Shown one piece after another: positions 1-5,148 of a stretch of DNA of 5,148 nucleotides (positions within the stretch are counted from its first letter, which is position 1; each line of letters begins with the position of its first letter). The notes below the pieces were generated by a model, which was not told where the DNA came from, did no database searches, and saw only the letters and a program-made list of their open reading frames with translations. Source of the stretch: Myxococcales bacterium (GTDB taxonomy: Bacteria; Myxococcota; Polyangia; Polyangiales; Polyangiaceae); contig JAGQIY010000718.1 of the NCBI GenBank assembly GCA_020430865.1, positions 1 to 5,148 of the forward strand, written 5' to 3'. The position numbers and the translations under genes were made by a program.

Positions 1-45
1 AACATCGGCTGCGCCAGCGCCCGCAAGCCCTGAGCGGCCTCGCGA
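1..45. other. Short region downstream of tamB, possible edge of a neighbouring gene
   Basis: The 45 bases beyond the tamB stop contain no strong hairpin followed by a T-run. Two readings keep G/C at nearly all third codon positions. On the plus strand, NIGCASARKP ends at TGA 31-33, which would be the tail of a convergent gene 12 bases from the tamB stop. On the minus strand, REAAQGLRALAQPM starts at base 44 and includes a possible TTG start (26-24) and ATG start (5-3), which would be the head of a gene following tamB. The two are mirror frames and share the same third positions, so composition cannot separate them. Confidence 0.25.
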
Positions 46-3000
46 TCAATATCGATACTGCCAGATCAGGTCCAACGCGGTGCCCGTGTTGCCGATCTGC
101 GTCCGCAGCGACCAGTTCGGGAGGAAGCGGTAGTCGACGGTGCCGGTGAAGCCTTCCTTCACGGTGTCATCGATGCCGCTGTTGTCCGCCGCCTGATAGG
201 TGCCCTCGAAGTAGACCTTGGCGCTCGCTCTGTACGCTGCGGTGTAGGAGGGAGCCGCCTTGGAGGTGGCGTCGGCGCGCAGCTCGACGCCGCCGAGGGG
301 CGTATCCGCGAGGAGTTCATTGAGGCCGATCGCGGCGACGCCGCCGCCGATGTTGACAGCGGCGGAGCCGGTTCCGCCGCCGGCGCTGTCGGCGCCCGCG
401 GTGCTCTGTTGGTTCTCGCCGGTGGTGCTCACCCCCCCGAGCATCAACGCGATGATCTCCGGCTCCGGCTTGGGCGGATCGCTGCGTAGCCCCAGTTCGG
501 CGTGCTTCAGCGTGCCGGTCACGTCGACGTAGATCGTGGTGTTGTCGGCGGCGCGCCAGGAAGCGGTGGCGTTGAGGTGCGGATCGGTTGGATCGCCCGT
601 GTCGAAGCTGATCAGGCCGCGCTCGATGACGAACGCCTTGCCCAGCGCGGGAATGCGTCCGCCAGGGACCAGCTCGACGAAGCCTTCGAGGGATGGCTTG
701 GCCTCGAGTCGCAGCGTGGGCTCGCCCCTCACGTAGACCTCCATGTCGCTGCGCGTGACTCGGACCTCGCGCCCCAGCTTGATGGGAACCAGCCAGAGCG
801 ATGGCTTCTCTTCGCTCTGGCGCTTCGGTTCCCGCAGCAGCTGGGCGACCTGGATGTCCGGGTTGTCGTCGATGTCGTAGACGGAGCGCGACGACGAGCG
901 CGGGAGGCGCGCCTCGAGGCGTGGGATGTCGAGGTCGAGCCGCATGCCGTTCGGCATCTTCTCCATGCGGAAAGTTGCGTAGCCGGTGCCGGTGCCCTGA
1001 TTGACGCCCTCCAGGAGCAGCGGCACCGAGTCCATGCGCAGCCAGCCGGCGCCTCGAGTCAGCTCCAGCCCCGTCAGGTAGAAGCGGGACGTACCTTCGA
1101 CGTTGTCCGTGTCCGAGCGAACCTTCGCCTTCAGCCCGGAGAGCTCGATCGAGGTGCCGACGCCGTCGCTCTTGGCCTCCACCCCGAAGCGCACGTCCTC
1201 GAGCTCCAGCCCCAGCGTGGTGATCTGCAGCACACCTTCGCGCACGCTCGCTGAACCGTCGATGGTGCCGGTCCATGCGGGGCCATCGGCTTCCGGAGTC
1301 TGGGCACGACGGCGCAAGATCGCGTGGAACTTCCCGTCGACGCGGCCGCTGACCTGGGTGAACATGCGGTCCAGGAAGGGTTGCAGCACCACCGCGTCGT
1401 AGTTCTTCGCGCTCAGGTCGACGCGCACGCTGGCACGCTCGTCCAGGGCGGGGAACAGATCCACCCACTCGAGACCGGTGCGCATGCTGGCCTCGAGGTT
1501 GCCCTTGGCATCGGTCAAGCGTAGCGTCGCGTCGGCGCGGTCATTATCCGAACGGAAACTGATCGAGCCCTGGCCCAGGCGCACTCGGTCGAGAATCGGG
1601 TCCTTCACCTTGATGCTGGCGACGACCAGTGCCTTGCCCTTGGCGCGTTGTGCGCTGAGGCTGCCGGTCAGCTTGGCCTGGACGTAGTTGTCCGAGAAGG
1701 GAGGGAAGGCCTCGAGCGGGAGGTCTTCCAGCTTGAGTGTCGCGCCGACTTGCCACCAGTCCTCGGACAGCGGGCGTCCCGCCTTGATGCCGGCCCAGCT
1801 GGCGTTCCCGGAGCTCTTGCCGATGGCCACGCGCTGGCCCTTCACCTTCAGCTCCGCCGAGGTGTCGAAGTCGCCCGTCTTCGCGACGTAGCGTCCGCGC
1901 ACCACGGCGTCGAAGGCCTGGGCCAGCCGGCTGCTCTGTGGCTTGAGCCCGGTGCCGAACACGGCCGCCTCGACGTCGGGCTCACTCACGCTGCCCCGCA
2001 CACGCACGTCGGCGGCGATCTCGCCCTCGAATCCGCTGGGGCGAAGGTCGCTCGGCAGCTCCGCCAGCGGCCGCTCGGGCAACGCCAGGCGGGCGTCGAT
2101 GGGCGCCTTGGAGAGCATGTCGAGCGCCTGACGCCCGTTCGCCTGCAGCAGCTTTCTCAGCTCGAGGTCGATGGTGCCGCTCAAGGACGCGAGCTCACCA
2201 ACTTGGTCGTAGAGGCGCGTGGCGGCCTGGGTCTGCCCCGTGGTGCCGTTGACGACGCCGCTGGTTTGCACGTCGAGATCGTGGATCGAGTAGTCCTGAC
2301 GTTCCTTGCTCGTCTTGTCTTCCGTGTGGAAGCGCACGTCCAGGCCCTGGGTGCCTGCTACGAAGTATACGGTGGGCAGCTCTTCGGGGTCCTCCCGGTT
2401 GACGCGGAGGTTGACCGTTGCCTTGCCCTTCACGGAGTCCACGCCCTGCTCTTTCAGGCGAAACTCCAGGCCCGAGAGGCTGACCCGGTCCGCGTTGACG
2501 TTCGCGCTGCCGATCGCGCGCTTCCACGCGGCCAGATCCAGGGGACTCCCATCGATGCTGCCCTTCCAGTCTGCGCCGACCGCGCCGAGATCGGTGATGG
2601 TCAGCTGACCGCCGCCGGTGACGCGGCTGTTGTCGAAGCTGGAGCGAGCGCTGAAGGCGATGCCCTCGAGCCCCATCACGCTGCCCTGACCCAGGCTGAC
2701 GGCGACGTATCCAGACGAGGCGTCCTCTTGGAGGTGAAGCTTGGCGTCGACGTTCAGCGTGCCTTCCAGGGTGTGACGCGCGAGCCCCAGGGCGTGGGAG
2801 ACGGTGGAGAGGTTGACGCCAGCGCCTTGAATATCCGCGCGGAGTTGCTTGTTGGTCAGCGTCGCGGAGCCCCTGAGCTCGCCTCCGGCGCCGGTGACCA
2901 CCAGGTCTCTCACATCGACGCGCTTGCCAAGGATGTCCAGGCGACTCGCGTGCCCCACGACCTTTGCGTCATCTCGCTGTACGGACACCTTGAGTCTGCT

Positions 3001-4944
3001 CAGGGAGGTGCGCTTGGAGCCGTTCAGCGGCGGGCTGAGCTGCCCTTCCGCCACGACCTTCGGCCGGAATTCGCCGCTCAGCGTCGCCTTGAGCTTGGGG
3101 CGTAGCAGGTTGCCCACGGCGCGCCCGGATACCTTCTCGAAGGAAAGACCCAGGGAGTGGAAGCCGCCTCCGGTCAGGCGCGAGTTGACGCTGATGGCTT
3201 CGGGCCTGGCGAGAGGACCGCTGAGGGTGCCGCTCAGCTTGGCGCTCGCCAGCTGCACCGACGAGACGCTCAGGTGATCCCCGCTGGCCGAGACCGACGC
3301 GTCGATGCGGCCGTCCTGGATCGTGCCTTTGGCGCTGACGTCCAGGAAGCCACGGACGTAGGGGCGCAGCCGGGGAGAGTCGGCGAGCGCGAAGCGCCTC
3401 GCGTGGACGTCCAGGTCGATGCGCCCCTTGGGGGAGATCTCGAAGTCTGCGCGGATCGGTACGCCCGGCTCGTGGATGTTGGTCTTGCCGCGGAAACCCT
3501 TGCTATCGAAGGTGCCATTCCAATCGGCGACCGGGATGTCGATGCCCGCGATCTGGGTGGCCTTGGTCGACCCGTTGACGTCGACCACGACCTCGCCTCG
3601 GCGATTCCAGATCTCGAGGGTGGTGGTGGCATCGATCTTGGTCGCGGGGGCCTCCGGCCAGACCGCGCGTAGATCGACCTGCTTGGCTTTGACGTCGAGG
3701 TTTGCGCCCAGGTCGCCGCCGAGGCGCACGGGTCCGGTGGCTTCGACGGTGGCGTCCCCGATGCTGAAGTTGGCCTTCGTCTCCAGCTTCGGGAGCTTCC
3801 CGCTCGCCGTGATGCGCGCCGTGACCGACTGGTAGAGGGGCCACTCGGCGAACAACGCCCGCACGGGCTCGGGTTCGGCTCTCGGGAGCTCGATGCGGGT
3901 CTCCAGGCGGCCAGCGTGAGACTTGAAGAAGGCGCCCAGCTGCACGTCGCCCAGCTGGCCGTTGAAGTTGCTCCACACCGCACCCGGCGAGCGGATGTGG
4001 AAGTCTCCGGTGCCCACGGCGTCCGCTCCGAGCAGGCCGCGCAGCGTGGCGCCGAAGCGCTGGACGTCGATCGCGAGGCCCTTCGGCGTCGCCAGGAGCG
4101 AGCCGCGGGCGCTGGAGAGCGACACCTCTGCTGTGGGCAGATCGCCGATCTGTCCACGCACGTAGCTCTGCCCGAGCTCGATGGTCGGGATCCAGACCCG
4201 GATGTAGCGCGCCGCGGAGGTGCTGGGCTTGGTGTCCGTCGGGCCAGCGCGCACGTTCATTGCGTTGACCAGGCTGGGTGTGCCGTCGGCGTCGGGGATG
4301 ATGTGCCAGGTCGTGCGTTCCGCGCGGATATGGTTGATCACCAGCGTGGTCTTCGCACCCCCGAACAGGCCGTCCCAGCCGAGGTCGACCAGGTTCGCGC
4401 GCACGCGCACACCGCTCAGGGTCACGACCTCGCGGCCGCTGGTGTCGATCAGGCGCAGCGTGTCTATCTCCAGGCGATTGGGAGACACGTGTCGCAGGCC
4501 CTCCACGCGCAGTTCGCCCTGCATGCCCACGGCGTAGGTGCGATCGATGGTCTCGGAGAGGACGCGGCGTGAGGCCGGAAGGTCCAGGTGAAGCAGCAGG
4601 CCGGCTCCGGTGGCTGCTCCGAAGATCACGCTGCTGACCAGGCCGGCTCCGAGCCCAGTGAGCCACTTGCGAAGGCGCATGCGTCTGAGCGCCTTGGCTG
4701 GCTTGGTCGCCTTGGCGACCGGTTGCGAGCGCCGCTTCGCAGGCGGTCGCGATGAGATCTTGCGTTTCTTCAAGGCAACGGGCTGCGCTTCTCGGTCCTC
4801 CGGGTAGGCGGGCAACGTCTCATCCAGCGCAGTACAGCCGTTCGCCGCCGGGTCTCGCTTGGTCTTGGCGATCGGCTGGCTCGGAGGTGCGCTCGTGCGC
4901 TCCGGGTCTACACCGGGCTCGGGTGTCTTGCCGCTCTGGGCCAT
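46..4944 (-). CDS. tamB: TamB/YtfN-family translocation and assembly module inner-membrane protein (DUF490)
   Basis: TamB proteins are anchored in the inner membrane, span the periplasm as a long beta-sheet groove and partner with the Omp85 barrel TamA in outer-membrane protein assembly and phospholipid transport. Seen here: a 1632-residue intact frame (E. coli TamB is about 1260); a basic, Pro-rich leader (1-94); one hydrophobic anchor (about 95-118, LTGLGAGLVSSVIFGA); then about 1500 residues of alternating beta-type sequence with recurrent G-x-x-x-x-P segments. The C-terminal TamB domain covers about 1250-1632, with GKAFVIERGLISFDTGDPTD (1435-1454), a DPHLNATASW strand, the SDPPKPEPEIIALMLGG signature (1488-1504), a Gly/Ser-rich loop, and the terminal strands WSLRTQIGNTGTALDLIWQY. 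The ATG at 4944 is chosen because it overlaps the stop of the upstream barrel gene and has a Shine-Dalgarno-like GGTGAGG; Met89 is an alternative. The only cysteine is Cys37, in the cytosolic leader. The family call is very secure; the cargo (proteins or lipids) is not shown by sequence. Confidence 0.95.
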   Translation of the reverse strand: MAQSGKTPEPGVDPERTSAPPSQPIAKTKRDPAANGCTALDETLPAYPEDREAQPVALKKRKISSRPPAKRRSQPVAKATKPAKALRRMRLRKWLTGLGAGLVSSVIFGAATGAGLLLHLDLPASRRVLSETIDRTYAVGMQGELRVEGLRHVSPNRLEIDTLRLIDTSGREVVTLSGVRVRANLVDLGWDGLFGGAKTTLVINHIRAERTTWHIIPDADGTPSLVNAMNVRAGPTDTKPSTSAARYIRVWIPTIELGQSYVRGQIGDLPTAEVSLSSARGSLLATPKGLAIDVQRFGATLRGLLGADAVGTGDFHIRSPGAVWSNFNGQLGDVQLGAFFKSHAGRLETRIELPRAEPEPVRALFAEWPLYQSVTARITASGKLPKLETKANFSIGDATVEATGPVRLGGDLGANLDVKAKQVDLRAVWPEAPATKIDATTTLEIWNRRGEVVVDVNGSTKATQIAGIDIPVADWNGTFDSKGFRGKTNIHEPGVPIRADFEISPKGRIDLDVHARRFALADSPRLRPYVRGFLDVSAKGTIQDGRIDASVSASGDHLSVSSVQLASAKLSGTLSGPLARPEAISVNSRLTGGGFHSLGLSFEKVSGRAVGNLLRPKLKATLSGEFRPKVVAEGQLSPPLNGSKRTSLSRLKVSVQRDDAKVVGHASRLDILGKRVDVRDLVVTGAGGELRGSATLTNKQLRADIQGAGVNLSTVSHALGLARHTLEGTLNVDAKLHLQEDASSGYVAVSLGQGSVMGLEGIAFSARSSFDNSRVTGGGQLTITDLGAVGADWKGSIDGSPLDLAAWKRAIGSANVNADRVSLSGLEFRLKEQGVDSVKGKATVNLRVNREDPEELPTVYFVAGTQGLDVRFHTEDKTSKERQDYSIHDLDVQTSGVVNGTTGQTQAATRLYDQVGELASLSGTIDLELRKLLQANGRQALDMLSKAPIDARLALPERPLAELPSDLRPSGFEGEIAADVRVRGSVSEPDVEAAVFGTGLKPQSSRLAQAFDAVVRGRYVAKTGDFDTSAELKVKGQRVAIGKSSGNASWAGIKAGRPLSEDWWQVGATLKLEDLPLEAFPPFSDNYVQAKLTGSLSAQRAKGKALVVASIKVKDPILDRVRLGQGSISFRSDNDRADATLRLTDAKGNLEASMRTGLEWVDLFPALDERASVRVDLSAKNYDAVVLQPFLDRMFTQVSGRVDGKFHAILRRRAQTPEADGPAWTGTIDGSASVREGVLQITTLGLELEDVRFGVEAKSDGVGTSIELSGLKAKVRSDTDNVEGTSRFYLTGLELTRGAGWLRMDSVPLLLEGVNQGTGTGYATFRMEKMPNGMRLDLDIPRLEARLPRSSSRSVYDIDDNPDIQVAQLLREPKRQSEEKPSLWLVPIKLGREVRVTRSDMEVYVRGEPTLRLEAKPSLEGFVELVPGGRIPALGKAFVIERGLISFDTGDPTDPHLNATASWRAADNTTIYVDVTGTLKHAELGLRSDPPKPEPEIIALMLGGVSTTGENQQSTAGADSAGGGTGSAAVNIGGGVAAIGLNELLADTPLGGVELRADATSKAAPSYTAAYRASAKVYFEGTYQAADNSGIDDTVKEGFTGTVDYRFLPNWSLRTQIGNTGTALDLIWQYRY
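49..1197 (-). other. TamB C-terminal domain (DUF490/TamB_C) coding segment
   Basis: Residues about 1250-1632. The domain boundary is estimated. Landmarks in order: SLEGFVELVPGGRIPALGKA leading into FVIERGLISFDTGDPTDPHL, then the strand IYVDVTGTLKHAELGLRSDP, the signature EPEIIALMLGG, a glycine-rich loop, a hydrophobic segment with GLNELLADTPLGGVELR, and paired terminal strands ending DLIWQYRY. In the family this is the most conserved part and the part that contacts the TamA POTRA region and barrel. The final residues alternate in polarity and end in an aromatic residue, as in other TamB proteins. Confidence 0.85.
325..432 (-). other. Gly/Ser/Ala/Thr-rich low-complexity loop inside the TamB C-terminal domain
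   Basis: Residues about 1505-1540, directly after the conserved EIIALMLGG signature, are dominated by Gly, Ser, Ala, Thr and Gln (STTGENQQSTAGADSAGGGT, then GSAAVNIGGGVAAIG). The segment probably forms a flexible loop between the groove-forming strands and the terminal beta hairpins. It is in frame and has no stop. Confidence 0.6.
1957..3804 (-). repeat. Degenerate G-x-x-x-x-P segments of the AsmA/TamB type within tamB
   Basis: Four separate stretches share a loose pattern of a strand, Gly, a short variable stretch, Pro, then another strand: SGKLPKLETKANF (381-393, bases 3804-3766), SGTLSGPLARPEAISVNS (571-588, 3234-3181), GRAVGNLLRPKLKATLS (about 607-621), and RGSVSEPDVEAAVF (983-996, 1998-1957). 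They are protein-level repeats typical of this family's beta-groove units and are not recent DNA duplications: no long identical nucleotide stretch was seen between them. Confidence 0.45.
4591..4662 (-). other. Signal anchor (single transmembrane helix) of TamB
   Basis: Residues about 95-118 (WLTGLGAGLVSSVIFGAATG and the following AGLLL-type residues) are uninterrupted by charge. They are preceded by a strongly basic stretch (ALRRMRLRK) and followed by polar sequence, which fits an N-in, C-out signal anchor placing the rest of the protein in the periplasm. No signal peptidase I or lipobox site is evident; the helix has no cysteine. Confidence 0.8.
4681..4944 (-). other. Basic, proline-rich cytosolic leader of TamB (residues 1-88) with three QP[IV]A repeats
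   Basis: The first 88 residues come before the membrane anchor and should lie in the cytosol (positive-inside rule; KKRK, AKRR and RRMRLRK clusters). They are rich in Lys, Arg, Pro, Ala and Ser and probably disordered. A short motif recurs three times: SQPIAKTKR (22-30), AQPVALKKRK (53-62) and SQPVAKATKP (73-82). E. coli-type TamB proteins begin almost directly with the anchor, so this leader is an added segment. It would be absent if translation began at Met89 (codon 4680-4678), whose upstream bases show only a weak AAGG-like site. Confidence 0.6.
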
Positions 4945-5148
4945 CAGAAGGCCTCACCGAGTCCGAGGTGAATCGCGATCGGGAGCCCGAGGATGGTTCC
5001 CGGATTGCCTTCTTCGGGGCGCGGGTTCTCCTCGCCGATCTGCTGAGCGAAGGGCAAGCGATAGCCTACGTCTGCGCGGATCGGCCCGACGGGCGTCTGA
5101 TAGCGCAGGCCCGGGCCGGCGGAGAGGTGGGGGAAGTCGAAGCGGATC
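4944..5148 (-). CDS. tamA: Omp85-superfamily outer-membrane beta-barrel protein, TamA-like (C-terminal 67 residues, 5' end outside window)
   Basis: Only the 3' end is present: 67 codons plus TGA, with one further base of a split codon at the window edge. The translation contains GPGLRYQTPVGPIRADVGYR, the highly characteristic next-to-last strand region of the Omp85 (BamA/TamA) barrel. A hydrophilic Pro/Glu-rich loop (QQIGEENPRPEEGNPGT) follows, and then the last strand GLPIAIHLGLGEAF. That strand has alternating hydrophobic residues and a terminal Phe, as expected of the beta-signal recognised by the Bam machinery. The POTRA domains would lie outside the window. TamA is preferred over BamA because the gene abuts tamB directly (one-base overlap), the usual arrangement for tamA-tamB; BamA cannot be excluded from the tail alone. 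The protein would sit in the outer membrane and bind the C-terminal domain of TamB. Confidence 0.85.
   Translation of the reverse strand, partial: IRFDFPHLSAGPGLRYQTPVGPIRADVGYRLPFAQQIGEENPRPEEGNPGTILGLPIAIHLGLGEAF
4952..4958 (-). promoter_or_regulatory. Ribosome binding site of tamB inside the end of tamA
   Basis: On the minus strand GGTGAGG lies just upstream of the tamB ATG; its GAGG core is 7 bases from the start codon. It sits within the codons for the last residues of the barrel protein. Together with the TGATG stop/start overlap it supports the ATG at 4944 as the main start and suggests translational coupling. No separate promoter for tamB was recognised in the visible upstream 200 bases, so tamB is probably transcribed with the barrel gene. 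Confidence 0.6.

Noticed and set aside
1..45. Possible intrinsic terminator after tamB
   Set aside because: Only a 4-base stem (CCGC/GCGG) with a long loop could be drawn, with no T-run after it.
502..1254. 250-codon plus-strand frame
   Set aside because: It is antisense to the TamB C-terminal domain; the skewed composition (Val, Asp, Arg, Leu, His) reflects the reverse complement of tamB codons.
317..1468. 383-codon minus-strand frame rich in Arg, Gly, Ala and His
   Set aside because: It overlaps the best conserved part of tamB in another frame and has a low-complexity arginine-rich translation; no domain and no independent start signal.
1648..3105. 485-codon open frame on the plus strand, antisense to tamB
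   Set aside because: It is an antisense shadow of a high-GC gene. Its product is Ala/Gly/Leu/Arg/Val/His-rich with no recognisable domain, while the opposite strand encodes clear TamB sequence throughout.
3270..4157. 295-codon minus-strand frame within tamB, extremely rich in Arg, Ser, Ala and Pro
   Set aside because: It is an out-of-frame reading of tamB. The low-complexity R/S/A/P product is the usual artefact of frame-shifted high-GC coding sequence.
46..5148. Insertion sequences, CRISPR arrays, tRNAs, phage or defence genes
   Set aside because: No inverted terminal repeats, regularly spaced identical repeats, cloverleaf-like sequence or matching protein motifs were seen; the whole stretch is taken up by two envelope-biogenesis genes.

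Overview
The window is GC-rich (roughly two thirds G+C by eye) and is almost entirely one minus-strand operon segment. It encodes a Gram-negative (diderm) outer-membrane biogenesis module of the TamA/TamB (translocation and assembly module) type. The GC content, the large size of the TamB protein, its Ala/Pro/Lys/Arg-rich cytosolic leader and its ending in ALDLIWQYRY suggest a deltaproteobacterial or myxobacterial-type organism (Myxococcota or relatives). That placement is an inference from style, not a database match.

Layout, read along the minus strand. From 5148 to 4944 lies the 3' end of an Omp85-superfamily beta-barrel gene (TamA, less likely BamA), entering from outside the window. Its last 67 residues hold the typical GPGLRYQTPVGPIRADVGYRL barrel segment and a C-terminal strand ending in phenylalanine. 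Its TGA shares one base with the ATG of the next gene (TGATG). From 4944 to 46 lies one uninterrupted 1632-residue TamB/YtfN-family protein. It has a 94-residue basic and proline-rich cytosolic leader, one membrane anchor at about residues 95-118, a very long periplasmic beta-rich region, and a conserved C-terminal TamB domain (DUF490). Only 45 bases remain beyond its stop; they contain no convincing terminator and could be the edge of another gene.

How the genes work together: in this family an inner-membrane-anchored TamB spans the periplasm as a long hydrophobic beta-groove and contacts the outer-membrane barrel TamA. The pair supports outer-membrane protein assembly and/or phospholipid transport to the outer membrane. 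The overlapping stop and start imply coupled production of the two partners.

I found no mobile element, CRISPR array, RNA gene or new system. The noteworthy points are the repeat-bearing cytosolic leader of TamB with an alternative internal start, a periplasmic part with no cysteine, and two low-complexity hydrophilic or glycine-rich segments within or next to the otherwise conserved C-terminal domain.
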